Assembly: GCF_009707485.1 (NCBI RefSeq)
Contig: NZ_CP046121.1
Coordinates: 2,604,001-2,668,000, forward strand
Origin: Nostocoides sp. HKS02
GTDB taxonomy: Bacteria > Actinomycetota > Actinomycetes > Actinomycetales > Dermatophilaceae
Direction: 5' to 3'
Length of the DNA stretch: 64,000 nt
This document shows positions 54,586-64,000 of the stretch, in pieces (within the stretch, counting starts at the first letter, position 1; each line of letters begins with the position of its first letter). Position numbers and translations under genes: made by a program. The notes beneath the pieces were generated by a model, which saw only the letters and a program-made list of their open reading frames with translations, searched no databases and had not been told where the DNA came from.

Positions 54586-54766
54586 GTGGGACGGCCAATT
54601 GTGGCGTACCGCCCCCGGGTTCGCCAAACCGGCCCAGGACACCGCGATGTGACTGGTGTCCGTGATGTCCGGCACGACGTCTTCAGGACATCCGACGGCG
54701 CGCATGCAGGGCCGCATAGTCGATCCGGATACCATCGGGGCCGGACCACACGTGAGGAGGTGCGCC

Positions 54767-55603
54767 ATGGGTCTGTTCGACCGCGTTGAGCAAAGGCTCG
54801 AGCGCGCCGTCAACGGTGCCTTCGCGCGCGCCTTCAAGTCCGAGGTGCAGCCTGTCGAGATCGCCAGTGCGATCCGCCGCGCCATGGACGACCGCGCCGC
54901 GATCGTCGGCCCGGGCCGCACCATCGTCCCCAACCTGTTCACGGTCGAGCTGTCCGACACAGACTTCGAGCGGCTCTCCGGCTACGACGAGGAGCTCGAG
55001 AACGAGCTCATCGCGGCCGCCCAGGAGCACGCCGAGTCCCAGCGCTACCAGCCCGGCGGTCCGCTCCAGGTCACCTTCGCCAGCGCCAACGACCTCGAGA
55101 CCGGCGTCTTCCGGCTGCGCACCTCCACAGCGCGGCGCCCGGGTGGCGCGCCCCAGGGCGAGCAGGGGTATGCCGCGCCTGCCCCGAGCCCCGCGGCCGG
55201 CGCGGTCGGGCCTGCCGCGTCGGCGCCGCGGCATACCGAGGACGACCTCGAGGCGACCCAGCGGCACCAGGTGCCGGCGGCACCCCAGCCCCGCCGCGTG
55301 AACCCGGCTGACCGGCCGTGGCTCGATGTCGACGGTGAGCGGTACCCCCTCATGGGCGCGATCACCGTGCTCGGTCGCGACGACGTGGCCGACATCATCC
55401 TCGACGACCCGGGCATCTCCCGGCGCCACAGCGAGATCCGCGTGACCAACGACGGACCCCACCTGGTCGCCAGCATCCGCGACCTCGGCTCGACCAACGG
55501 CACGTTCGTCAACAGCGAACGCATCAGCAGCCAGCGTCTCTCCGACGGGGACCGGATCACGGTGGGGCGCACGTCCGTCGTCTACCGGGCCGGGCGGCGG
55601 TGA
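54767..55603 (+). CDS. fhaA: FhaA, DUF3662-FHA regulator of peptidoglycan synthesis
   Basis: A 278-residue protein; GAGGAGG precedes the ATG. The N-terminal DUF3662 domain begins MGLFDRVEQRLERAVNGAFARAF and ends near residue 125; a Pro/Ala-rich linker follows; the C-terminal FHA domain has VLGRDDVADIILDDPGISRRHSEI and LGSTNGTFVNSERI. FHA domains bind phosphothreonine on kinase substrates such as MviN/MurJ. First gene of the operon that runs to pknB. In the gap upstream GATGTCC (54664-54670) is repeated inverted as GGACATC (54686-54692), a possible regulatory site. Confidence 0.95.
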   Translation: MGLFDRVEQRLERAVNGAFARAFKSEVQPVEIASAIRRAMDDRAAIVGPGRTIVPNLFTVELSDTDFERLSGYDEELENELIAAAQEHAESQRYQPGGPLQVTFASANDLETGVFRLRTSTARRPGGAPQGEQGYAAPAPSPAAGAVGPAASAPRHTEDDLEATQRHQVPAAPQPRRVNPADRPWLDVDGERYPLMGAITVLGRDDVADIILDDPGISRRHSEIRVTNDGPHLVASIRDLGSTNGTFVNSERISSQRLSDGDRITVGRTSVVYRAGRR

Positions 55604-55612
55604 GCCCCACGC

Positions 55613-56116
55613 ATGAGTGAACTCACCCTCACGATCATCCGGCTCGGGCTGCTCGCTCTCCTCTGGATCTTCGTCTTCAGCGTCGTCGGTGTGCTCCGGG
55701 GCGACATCTACGGCACCCGGGTCGTGAGCCGCACGCCGCGCAAGCCCGCCCCCGCGAGCCGCGCGCGCGGTGGCGATGGTCAGGCCCCGGCGGCCCGGCC
55801 CCAGAAGCGCCAGACCCACCCGGGCGCTCCGCGGTCGCTCGTCGTCACTCAGGGCCCGCTGACCGGCACCGCCTTGCCACTGCGCGAGGCCGGCACGGTC
55901 ATCGGCCGCAATCCCGAGTGTGCGCTCGTGCTCGACGACGACTTCGCCAGCGGCCGCCACGCGCGGATCTTCCACCGCGACGGCGCCTGGTTCGTCGAGG
56001 ACCTCGGGTCCACCAACGGCACCTACCTCGGTGCCGAGCGGCTGACGAACCCGACCAGGGTCGAGGCCGGCAGCACGCTGCGCATCGGCAAGACCGTCAT
56101 CGAGCTGCGGCGGTAG
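55613..56116 (+). CDS. fhaB: FhaB/FipA, membrane-anchored FHA protein
   Basis: A 167-residue protein with one N-terminal membrane helix (IIRLGLLALLWIFVFSVVGVL), a basic linker and an FHA domain: GTVIGRNPECALVLDDDFASGRHARI and VEDLGSTNGTYLGAERL, with the phosphothreonine-binding Arg, Ser and Asn residues. In mycobacteria FipA links PknB-family phosphorylation to cell division. It starts 9 bp after fhaA. Confidence 0.95.
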   Translation: MSELTLTIIRLGLLALLWIFVFSVVGVLRGDIYGTRVVSRTPRKPAPASRARGGDGQAPAARPQKRQTHPGAPRSLVVTQGPLTGTALPLREAGTVIGRNPECALVLDDDFASGRHARIFHRDGAWFVEDLGSTNGTYLGAERLTNPTRVEAGSTLRIGKTVIELRR

Positions 56117-56124
56117 GTCTGACG

Positions 56125-57474
56125 ATGCCCCTGTCGTTCAGTTACGCCGCACGCTCCGACGTCGGCATGGTCCGGTCCGAGAACCAGGACTCCGGGTATG
56201 CCGGGCCGCGCCTGCTCGCGATGGCCGACGGCATGGGCGGGCACGCCGGCGGCGACATCGCCTCCTCGGTCGCGATCGGCGCCCTGGCCGATCTCGACGG
56301 CGAGGCCCTGGGCAGCGCCGAGGCCAGCAAGGCTTTGCTGCAGCGCATCACCGCGGCCAACGACGAGATCGCCGAGATGGTCAAGGCCGACCCGAGCCTG
56401 CACGGCATGGGCACCACACTCATCGCGATCCTGCGCTCACAGAACAAGCTGGTCCTGGCCCACATCGGCGACTCGCGGGCCTTCCTCGCCCGTGAGGGCA
56501 AGCTCACCCAGATCACCAAGGACCACTCGTTCGTGCAGAGCCTGGTCGACGAGGGCCGCATCACCGAGGACGAGGCGATGGGCCACCCCCAGCGCTCGCT
56601 CGTGACGCGGGTGCTGACCGGCCAGGAGGACGACGAACCCGACGTCACGGTGCGCGAGGCCCGCATCGGCGACCGCTACCTCATCGCGTCCGACGGGCTC
56701 ACCGACTACGTCGCCGGCGACACGATCGCCGAGATCGTCACCTCGGGCGAGACGCCGGCCAAGACCGCCGACCGGCTGGTCGAGCTGGCCCTCAAGGCCG
56801 ACGCACCCGACAACGTCACGATCGTGGTCGGCGACGTCGTCGACACCAGCCGCACCGTCGACACCCCCTCCCAGCCGCAGATCGTCGGTGCGGCGGCGGT
56901 CCGCACCAAGGGCACCCGCCCCATCCCACTCACCCCAGCCGCCAAGGCCGCGGCCCTGTCGCGAGAGGCCGCCGGCGACCCCGACGAGGACATCACCCTC
57001 GCCGACGAGGGTCCGCGCTCCGGTCCCGCCCGCTGGTTACGGCGGGCAGCGGTCGCGCTGCTCGTGCTCATCGTGGTGGGTGGCGGTGCGTATGCCGCCT
57101 ACGACTGGTCCCAGCGCCAGTTCTTCGTGGGCGCCTACCGCGGCGACGTCGCGATCTACCAGGGCGTCTCGCAGAACCTCGGCCCGATCACGCTCTCGCA
57201 CGTGCGGACCGCCTCCGACGTCCTCATCGACGACCTGCCCGACTTCTACCGCACCAAGGTGCAGGACACCATCTCCAAGGACACCCTCAGCGACGCCCAG
57301 GCCCTGGTGGACCAGCTCCGCGCCGAGGCCGCACAGTGCGTCGCCCGCAAGGCCTCCGGCGGTACGTGCTCCGACACCGCGACGACCACGCCGACGACCA
57401 CGCCGACGACCACGACCTCGGCCCCGAGCTCGAGCGCGACCACCGTGCCCACCACGGCCACGACGTCTCCCTGA
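56125..57474 (+). CDS. pstP: PstP, PP2C-type Ser/Thr phosphatase
   Basis: A 449-residue phosphatase. The PP2C domain (residues about 1-240) has RSENQDSGYAGPRLLAMADGMGGHAGG with metal-binding Asp residues, AHIGDSRAFLAREG, and ASDGLTDYV plus DNVTIVVGDV. A membrane helix (VALLVLIVVGGGAYAAY) near residue 315 leads to an extracellular domain and a Thr-rich tail. It reverses PknA/PknB phosphorylation and is itself a target. Length is somewhat below the mycobacterial protein. Confidence 0.95.
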   Translation: MPLSFSYAARSDVGMVRSENQDSGYAGPRLLAMADGMGGHAGGDIASSVAIGALADLDGEALGSAEASKALLQRITAANDEIAEMVKADPSLHGMGTTLIAILRSQNKLVLAHIGDSRAFLAREGKLTQITKDHSFVQSLVDEGRITEDEAMGHPQRSLVTRVLTGQEDDEPDVTVREARIGDRYLIASDGLTDYVAGDTIAEIVTSGETPAKTADRLVELALKADAPDNVTIVVGDVVDTSRTVDTPSQPQIVGAAAVRTKGTRPIPLTPAAKAAALSREAAGDPDEDITLADEGPRSGPARWLRRAAVALLVLIVVGGGAYAAYDWSQRQFFVGAYRGDVAIYQGVSQNLGPITLSHVRTASDVLIDDLPDFYRTKVQDTISKDTLSDAQALVDQLRAEAAQCVARKASGGTCSDTATTTPTTTPTTTTSAPSSSATTVPTTATTSP

Positions 57475-57477
57475 GCC

Positions 57478-58853
57478 ATGACCATCGTCTCGAGCTTTCG
57501 TCCCCGTACCCGCCGCAACGTCGAGCTGGTGCTGCTGCTGCTCGCCGTCGCGATCGTGGTGCTGGCCTACGTCAACGTCGGCCTCTCCACCTCGGGTGCC
57601 TTTCCGCCCGGGCTGATCACCGACAGTGCCGGCCTGCTCGTCATCTCGCTCGGCTTCCACCTGCTGCTGCGCTGGCGCGCGGCATACGCCGATCCGCTCC
57701 TGCTGCCGATCGTCACGCTGCTCAACGGCCTCGGCCTGGTGATGATCCACCGCCTCGACATCGCCCACCACCGCACCCTCACCGGCGGCCTCGCGCTGCG
57801 CCAGCTCACGTGGAGCGCGCTGGCGGTCGCCATCGCTGCGGTCGTGCTGGTCGTGCTGCGCGACCACCGCACCCTGCGGCGGTACACCTTCACCGCGGCC
57901 GTCGTCGGGTTCGGGCTGCTGATCCTCCCGCTCGCGCCCGGCATCGGTCGCACGGTCAACGGTTCGCGCATCTGGATCGGGGCGGGTGCCTTCACCTTCC
58001 AGCCAGGCGAGGTGGCCAAGATCGTGCTGGCGGTGTTCTTCGCCGGCTACCTCGTGCAGACCCGCGACGCCCTGTCGCTGGCCGGGCGCAAGGTGCTGGG
58101 GCTCACCCTGCCTCGTGGCCGCGACCTCGGCCCCATCGTCGTCGCGTGGGTGGCGAGCCTCCTCGTGCTCGTCTTCGAGAAGGACCTCGGCTCCTCGCTG
58201 CTGCTCTTCGGGCTGTTCGTCGCCGTCCTCTACGTCGCCACCGAGCGCATCTCGTGGATCGCCATCGGCATGCTGCTGTTCTCCGGCGGCGCCTACCTCG
58301 CCTACCTGCTGTTCTCCCACGTGCAGACCCGCGTCCACCTCTGGCTGGACCCGTTCGCCCCGGGCCAGTCCGACCAGCTCGCCAAGGGGCTCATGGGCAT
58401 GGCGGCCGGCGGCCTGCTCGGCACGGGCCTGGGTCGTGGACGTCCCGACCTCACCTACTTCGCCGAGTCCGACTTCATCGTGCCCAGCTTCGGTGAGGAG
58501 CTCGGCCTCATCGGGCTGTTCGCCCTGCTCATCCTCTACGTCCTGCTCGTGGAGCGGGGCATGCGCACCGCGCTCGGCGTCCGCGACGGCTTCGGCAAGC
58601 TGCTCGCGACCGGCTTGTCCTTCTCGGTCGGGCTGCAGTGCTTCGTCGTCGTCGGGGGGTCACCCGGGTCATCCCGCTGACCGGTCTGACCATGCCGTTC
58701 CTGTCCTACGGCGGGTCCTCGCTGCTGGCCAACTGGTCCCTCGTGGCGCTCTTGTTGCGCATCAGCGACCACGCCCGCCGCCCGGTGATCGAGATCCCCG
58801 AGGGTCCCTCACCGACCGCCGAGGCGAAGACCGAGGTCGTGGCCATCCGATGA
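57478..58853 (+). CDS. SEDS-family peptidoglycan polymerase (RodA/FtsW), frameshifted as read
   Basis: About 458 residues after repair, with roughly ten helices. SEDS features: [22 protein letters not shown] (with the conserved Trp/Gln), [14 protein letters not shown] containing the catalytic-type Asp, and [19 protein letters not shown]. The frame breaks at a run of six G (58654-58659); restoring a seventh gives [20 protein letters not shown] then [11 protein letters not shown], the canonical end. The downstream part also overlaps pbpA correctly (stop and ATG share bases), so one missing base in the sequence is likely. It polymerises lipid II with PbpA. Confidence 0.92.
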
Positions 58854-60307
58854 ACGCACCCATCCGCCGACTGTCCGCCGTCGTCGCGCTGCTCTTCTGC
58901 GCCCTGCTGATCTCGTCGACGTTCATCCAGTTCGTCCAGGCGCAGTCCCTGCAGAACCGTCCCGAGAACCGTCGCACCCTGCTGGCCACCTATGCCCGCG
59001 AACGTGGCCAGATCCTCGTCGGCGGGGCCCCGGTGGCCAAGTCGGTCGCCACCAAGGACGAGCTGAAGTGGCTGCGCACCTACCCCCAGGGCGCGCTGTA
59101 CTCCCACCTCACGGGTTTCTACTCCTTCACCTACGGCGCCGGTGCCGGCATCGAGGGCGCCGAGAACGCGCTGTTGTCGGGGTCCTCCGACAAGCTCTTC
59201 TACCGCCGGGTCACCGACATGCTCACCGGCAAGCAGCAAACCGGCGCGAGCCTTGAGCTCACCATCAACCCGGCAGCCCAAGCGGCCGCCGACAAGGCCC
59301 TCGGCAACCAGCGCGGCGCCGTCGTCGCGATCGACCCCACCACCGGTGAGATCCTCGCCCTGGTCAGCCACCCGGCATACAACCCCTCGGTGCTGAGCAG
59401 CCACGACACCAGCGCGGTGGTCAAGGCCTGGAAGTCCCTCAACGCCGACCCCATGGCGCCGATGGTCGACCGCGCCCTCGCGGGCAACCTCTATCCGCCC
59501 GGGTCCACCTTCAAGCTCGTCACGGCGGCGACCGCCCTGGAGTCGAAGAAGTTCACCGAGGAGAGCCGCATTCCGGGCCCGGCCACCCTGGACCTGCCGC
59601 AGACCACGACGAACCTGCCGAACGACGACCACCAGGCGTGCGGCCCCAACAACACGACGACCCTCACGCACGCCCTCGAGGTCTCGTGCAACACCGCCTT
59701 CGGGTGGCTCGGTATGCAGGTCGGCGCGGACGCGCTGCGCGCCCAGGCCGCGAAGTTCGGGTTCGGCGACCGGCTCACGGTGCCCATGAACGTCACGCCG
59801 AGCACGATCCCCGGTCAGCTCAACCCGCCCCAGCTCGCGCAGTCCGCCATCGGCCAGTACGACGTGCGCGTCACCCCCCTGCAGGTGGCGATGATCTCGG
59901 CGGCGATCGCCAACCACGGGGTGGTGATGCGCCCGCACCTGGTCCGCAAGGTCACCTCGTCCGACCTCGAGGTGATCGACCAGCCTGCGCCCGAGCAGCT
60001 CTCGCAGGCGATCTCGGCCGACACGGCCGCCGCGCTCACCCGCATGATGGAGGCCGTCGTCCGCAGCGGCACCGGCACCGTGGCGCAGATCCCCGGCGTC
60101 GTCGTCGCCGGCAAGACGGGCACCGCCCAGCACGGCGTGGGCACCGCCCCGCACGCGTGGTTCACCGGCTTCGCACCCGCCGACAAGCCCCGGGTCGCCG
60201 TGGCAGTCGTCGTCGAGGACGGCGGCAGCGTCGGCAACGAGGCCGTCGGTGGTCGCGTCGCCGCGCCGATCGCCAAGGCGGTCATGGAGGCGGTGCTCGG
60301 CTCATGA
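58850..60307 (+). CDS. pbpA: PbpA, class B penicillin-binding protein
   Basis: A 485-residue transpeptidase with an N-terminal membrane anchor ([18 protein letters not shown]). The dimerisation domain is followed by the catalytic domain: [17 protein letters not shown] with the active Ser in [16 protein letters not shown] (SxN) and VAGKTGTAQ (KTG). It crosslinks peptidoglycan with its SEDS partner encoded just upstream. ATG 58850 overlaps the SEDS stop and its own stop overlaps the next kinase's ATG. Confidence 0.96.
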   Translation: MNAPIRRLSAVVALLFCALLISSTFIQFVQAQSLQNRPENRRTLLATYARERGQILVGGAPVAKSVATKDELKWLRTYPQGALYSHLTGFYSFTYGAGAGIEGAENALLSGSSDKLFYRRVTDMLTGKQQTGASLELTINPAAQAAADKALGNQRGAVVAIDPTTGEILALVSHPAYNPSVLSSHDTSAVVKAWKSLNADPMAPMVDRALAGNLYPPGSTFKLVTAATALESKKFTEESRIPGPATLDLPQTTTNLPNDDHQACGPNNTTTLTHALEVSCNTAFGWLGMQVGADALRAQAAKFGFGDRLTVPMNVTPSTIPGQLNPPQLAQSAIGQYDVRVTPLQVAMISAAIANHGVVMRPHLVRKVTSSDLEVIDQPAPEQLSQAISADTAAALTRMMEAVVRSGTGTVAQIPGVVVAGKTGTAQHGVGTAPHAWFTGFAPADKPRVAVAVVVEDGGSVGNEAVGGRVAAPIAKAVMEAVLGS

Positions 60308-61595
60308 CGGCCAGCCCCGGAGAGCTCCTCAACGACCGCTACCGCCTCGACGAGCTGATCGCCGCTGGTGGCATGGGTCAGGTGTGGCGCGCGACCGACG
60401 AGCTGCTGGGCCGGCTCGTGGCGATCAAGGTGCTCCACGCCGACCCCCCGGCGGGACTGCGCGCGCGGGCGGGACTGCTGGCGCCGAGGAGTTCCGCGAG
60501 CGGTTCCGCCACGAGGCCCGCAACAGCGCCGCACTCTCGCACCCCAACATCGCGACGGTCTTCGACTTCGGTGACGACGCCGCGCGCCCGTACCTCGTCA
60601 TGGAGCTCGTCGAGGGTCGGTCGCTGGCCCAGGTCGTCGCCGAGCGCGGTGCCCTGCCGGCCGAGGAGGTCAGCTCGATCCTCGGCCAGGCTGCCCTCGC
60701 GCTGCAGGTCGCGCACAACGCCGGCGTCGTCCACCGCGACGTCAAGCCGGCCAACATCATGGTGACGCCCGCCGGCATGGTGAAGCTCACCGACTTCGGC
60801 ATCGCCCGCGCCACGGCCAGCTCGGGCCTCACCCGCACCGGTGAGGTGCTCGGCACCCCGCACTACCTCGCCCCCGAGCAGGCCCAGGGCCACCCCGCCA
60901 CGGCAGCCAGCGACGTCTACGCCCTCGGCGTCGTCGGCCACGAGCTGCTCACCGGGGTGCGCCCGTTCAGCGGCGAGTCGATAGTCGCCACCGCGTTGGC
61001 CCACGTCAGCCAACCGCCCCCGGAGCTGCCGCAGACCGTGCCCGAGCCGCTGCGCGCCGCCATCATGGCGGCCCTGGCCAAGGACCCCGCCGACCGCCCA
61101 GCGAGCGCGGGCGAGCTCGCCGCCAGGCTCGGTATGCCGGTGGGCCCCCTCACCCCCGTTCCCGGCGCTGACTCCGGGGTCGCGGAGACCACCGCTCTGG
61201 TCGCGACCCCCGCACCGACAGCCGTGCTGGCGGCAGGCCTCGGTGCGTCCGCGACAACCGCCGAGACCGCGCCTGCGACAACCGCCGAGACCGCCCCAGC
61301 GACCGGCTCGAGCGCGGACCCCGAGCGGCGCCGCCGCCCGTGGTGGCTGGTGCCCCTCGGCGCTGCCGTGGCCGTGGTGGCGATCGTGGTCGCGGCAGTG
61401 TCGCTGAGCGGCGGCAGCCCGACGACGCCGTCCACCAGGTCGGCCACCACCCCGGTGTCGGCGCACTCGACACCGCCGACGACCAGGCCGACCGGGCCGA
61501 CCACGACGACGGCCACCACGACCGCGCCCCGTGCGCCCGTTGCGCCGAAGCCCGCCGCGCACGCCGGCAAGGGCAAGGGGGGAAAGAAGAAGTGA
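60304..61595 (+). CDS. pknA: PknA-like membrane Ser/Thr kinase, frameshifted as read
   Basis: About 430 residues after repair. Gly-rich loop LIAAGGMGQVWRATD, Lys in VAIKVLHAD, then the break at a run of six C (60444-60449). Restoring one base reads on to AEEFRERFRHEARNSAALSHPN. Further motifs: VVHRDVKPANIMV (catalytic loop), LTDFGIARA and GTPHYLAPEQ. A juxtamembrane Thr/Ala-rich segment, one helix (WWLVPLGAAVAVVAIVVAAVSL) and a Thr/Pro-rich then Lys-rich tail follow; no PASTA repeats. Position and order identify it as the PknA equivalent that controls growth and division. Confidence 0.92.
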
Positions 61596-63456
61596 TGTCA
61601 TCGCAGTTGCTCGGAGGCCGCTACGAGGTCGGAGAGCTGCTCGGCCGCGGCGGGATGGCCGAGGTTCACCTCGGTTACGACACCCGCCTCTCGCGCCCCG
61701 TCGCCATCAAGATGCTCCGGTCCGACCTCGCGCGTGACACCTCGTTCCTCAACCGGTTCCGCCGCGAGGCGCAGTCTGCCGCCGGCCTAAACCACGCCGC
61801 CATCGTCGCGGTCTACGACTCCGGCGAGGACCACACCGTCCAGGTCGGGGGGCGCCGCAGCCGATCCCGTACATCGTCATGGAGTACGTCGAGGGCAAGA
61901 CGCTCCGCGAGCTGCTCAACGAGCGCTCACCCCTCGATCCTGACGAGGCCGCCCGCATCACCGAGGGCGTGCTGGACGCGCTCGCCTACAGCCATCGCAT
62001 GGGCATCGTGCACCGCGACATCAAGCCCGCGAACGTCATGATCAGCAACCACGGCGAGATCAAGGTCATGGACTTCGGTATCGCCCGGGCCGTCGCCGAC
62101 GCGAACGCCACGATGACCCAGACCCAGGCCGTCATCGGCACGGCGCAGTACCTCTCGCCGGAGCAGGCGCAGGGTCATGCCGTCGATGCTCGCTCCGACC
62201 TGTACTCCACCGGCTGCCTGCTGTTCGAGCTGCTCACGGGCCGCCCGCCGTTCCAGGGTGACTCGCCGGTGGCCATCGCCTACCAGCACGTGGGCGAGCC
62301 GGCGCCGCACCCCTCGACGTTCAACCCGGCCATCGACTCGGCCCTCGACGCCGTCGTCCTGCACGCGCTCGCCAAGGACCGCGAGGCCCGCTACCAGGAC
62401 GCGACCGCCTTCCGGGCAGACCTGCAGGCGGCCAGGCTCGGCCGACCCATCAGCGACGCCGCCCGGGGCACGGCCCTGGTGGCCGGCGAGACCACCATGG
62501 CCATCGGAGGCGTTGCCTCTGCTGCCGGCGCGACGACCCTCCTGCCCGCCGGCCCGTATGCCGCCGGCGGACCAGGCGCGGACGTCGCCGACCACGGCAA
62601 CACCGCCAGCCTGCCAGCCATCGGCCACGACCCCGACGACGAGCCACGCAAGCGGCGGGGGCTGGCGTACGTCCTGCTGGTCCTGGCGGTCGTCGGTGCC
62701 CTCGTGCTGCTGATCCTCGCGGGCAAGTCGCTGCTCAACCAGCCAGCCGCCAGCGTCCAGAAGGTCGCCGTCCCGTCGGTTGTGGACAGCCCGGTCGAGA
62801 CCGCGAGCGCGGCCGTGCGGGCTGCCGGGCTGGTCCCCGAGACGCACAACGTGGCCAGCGCCAAGGACATCGGCACGGTGATCGACCAGAGCCCGAGCGG
62901 AGGTGACCTGGTCGCTCGCGGCTCGACCGTCTCGTTGAGCGTGTCGAGCGGGCCCGACACGGTGCCTGTCCCGGACCTGCGGGACGACAGCCCCGACGAG
63001 GCCAAGACGCTGCTCACCAGCCTCGGGCTCAAGCTCGGCACGTCGACCCCCGTCGACGACAGCAGCGTCGACAAGGGCAAGATCGTGTCCACCGACCCCG
63101 CGAGCGGTCAGGCCGTCGCCGTCGGCTCGACGGTGAACCTCAACGTCTCGTCGGGTCAGGTGACCGTCCCCGACGTGGTCGGCAAGCTGCGCAGCGATGC
63201 GGCATCCCAGCTGAGCGATCTCGGCTTCCGGATCAAGACGACGTACGTGACCAGCACCCAGACCGAGGACAGCGTGCTCAAGCAGAGCGCCAAGGCCGGC
63301 GCGAAGCTCAGCTACGGCAGCACGATCACGTTGACCGTCGCCCAGCCTGCTCCGCCGACCCCGACGACCACGACGACGACGACCACGGCCCCGTCGCCGA
63401 CCACGACCGTGACCGTGCCGCCCGTGCCGACGCTGACCACGGGCGCCACCCACTGA
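61595..63456 (+). CDS. pknB: PknB, PASTA-domain Ser/Thr kinase, frameshifted as read
   Basis: About 620 residues after repair. Kinase motifs: LLGRGGMAEVHLGYD, VAIKMLRSDLARD, then the break at a run of six G (61847-61852). Restoring one G gives VGGAPQPIPYIVMEYVEG. The catalytic loop is IVHRDIKPANVMIS, with VMDFGIARA and GTAQYLSPEQAQG following. A membrane helix (AYVLLVLAVVGALVLLILAG) leads to three extracellular PASTA repeats (about residues 385-585), which bind muropeptides or lipid II, and a Thr/Pro tail. It is the main regulator of wall growth in actinobacteria. Confidence 0.94.
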
Positions 63457-63463
63457 CCGGGTC

Positions 63464-63525
63464 GGTCAAGCGGGTTGGCCTGAGCGGGTTCGCCTGAGCG
63501 GCTTGGCCTGAGCGGGCCTGCTCAG
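63464..63525. repeat. 14-bp tandem repeat with terminal hairpin
   Basis: Four copies of a 14-bp unit (consensus GCCTGAGCGGGTTG), the first diverged, fill the gap between converging pknB and trpG. The last copy forms CTGAGC/GCTCAG arms (63508-63513 and 63520-63525), reaching the trpG stop; probably a bidirectional terminator. Confidence 0.85.
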
Positions 63526-64000
63526 TCGGCGGCGACGGCCCGAGCGACACCCTCGGCGTCGTGGACGAGCGGGCTGAGCCCCGCCGAGCGCTCGACGGCG
63601 TCGGCCTGACCGCAGAGCTCCAGCCAGTTCGCCAAGATCCGGTGACCGCCTTGGGTGAGCACGCTCTCGGGGTGGAACTGCACGCCGTGCAGGGGCAGCT
63701 CGCGGTGCCGAGCAGCCATGATGACGCCGCTGCGGGTGTGCCCGTTGGCCAGCAGCGTGTCGGGCAGGGTCGGCGGCTCGATGGTCAGTGAGTGGTACCG
63801 CGTCGCCGTGAAGGGCGTCGGCAGGCCTCGGAGCACGCCCGAGCCGTCGTGCTCGACGTGGGAGGTCTTGCCGTGCAGGAGCTCCGGGGCCCGCCCCACC
63901 GTGGCCCCGAAGACCACGCCCAGCGCCTGGTGGCCCAGGCAGACGCCCAGCATCGGCTGGGACCGCTCGGCGCAGCCCTCGATCATCGCCATGGAGACCC
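63522..64000 (-). CDS. trpG: Anthranilate/aminodeoxychorismate synthase glutaminase subunit (C-terminal part)
   Basis: A class I glutamine amidotransferase whose N-terminus lies beyond the right edge. The nucleophile motif MLGVCLGHQALGVVFG, RYHSLTIEP and the catalytic His-Glu GVQFHPESVLTQGG are clear, typical of TrpG/PabA. It supplies ammonia for anthranilate or aminodeoxychorismate. A gene of this type next to pknB, in the opposite direction, is the standard actinobacterial arrangement (for example Mycobacterium). TrpG and PabA functions cannot be separated by sequence here. Confidence 0.93.
   Translation of the reverse strand, partial: VSMAMIEGCAERSQPMLGVCLGHQALGVVFGATVGRAPELLHGKTSHVEHDGSGVLRGLPTPFTATRYHSLTIEPPTLPDTLLANGHTRSGVIMAARHRELPLHGVQFHPESVLTQGGHRILANWLELCGQADAVERSAGLSPLVHDAEGVARAVAAD

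Noticed and set aside
57380..57440. Repetitive ACC/ACG tract as a mobile repeat
   Set aside because: It encodes the Thr/Pro-rich extracellular tail of PstP in frame; the similar tract near 63360 does the same in PknB.

Overview
The window is a chromosomal segment of a high-GC actinobacterium. GC-rich codon third positions, many GTG starts, mycothiol-era DinB/DUF664 proteins, DUF5926 and DUF4446 proteins, an LldD2-type lactate dehydrogenase and the fhaA-fhaB-pstP-SEDS-pbpA-pknA-pknB-trpG block all point this way. Gene content resembles Intrasporangiaceae/Micrococcales relatives, but I cannot fix the genus. There are no phage genes, complete insertion sequences, CRISPR arrays or plasmid functions; it is mostly ordinary chromosome.

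Layout. 1-7.7 kb: the start of paaN, a CitA/CitB-type two-component system, a divergent NitT/TauT-type ABC transporter, then a 3-hydroxyacyl-CoA dehydrogenase and a PaaI-type thioesterase, so a transport/sensing module sits among phenylacetate-type catabolic genes. 7.7-9.5 kb: galE, a low-molecular-weight phosphatase, and a structured intergenic inverted repeat. 9.5-15.6 kb: aldo-keto reductase, purB, then an operon pairing a receiver-FAD oxidoreductase fusion with a membrane class III cyclase. 15.7-20.5 kb: leftward run serS-lldD-HAD-RNA methyltransferase-VOC protein. 20.6-27.9 kb: exporters, a lipid-kinase/PAP2 trio, zwf, pheA. 27.7-35.7 kb: cell-envelope glycosyltransferases, a large phosphatase-like membrane protein, an anti-sigma-type ATPase, GDPD, and a sigma factor-ogt pair. 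35.8-36.5 kb: two decayed secreted-protein genes. 36.5-50.9 kb: AAA+ ATPase, rhodanese, Fpg/Nei glycosylase, MFS exporter, App1-like phosphatase, GAF-ANTAR regulator, a QueA-like enzyme and SDR facing soxR, and a UbiB kinase. 51-54.6 kb: nadE, a proline-rich secreted protein, tRNA-Leu(CAG). 54.8-64 kb: the conserved peptidoglycan-growth/Ser-Thr kinase operon and trpG/pabA, which in relatives lies close to dnaA/oriC, so the right end is probably origin-proximal.

Two window-wide signals stand out. First, the heptamer GTATGCC/GGCATAC occurs about 60 times on both strands, roughly ten times what base composition suggests, while its one-transition variant GTACGCC/GGCGTAC is scarce; it dictates local codon choice and also builds an intergenic terminator stem. 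Second, seven genes carry single-base frameshifts: five are losses in short G/C runs (probable sequence errors), but two are insertions at an identical CTT-GTT-C site where a +1 slip at CTT would restore the expected protein exactly.
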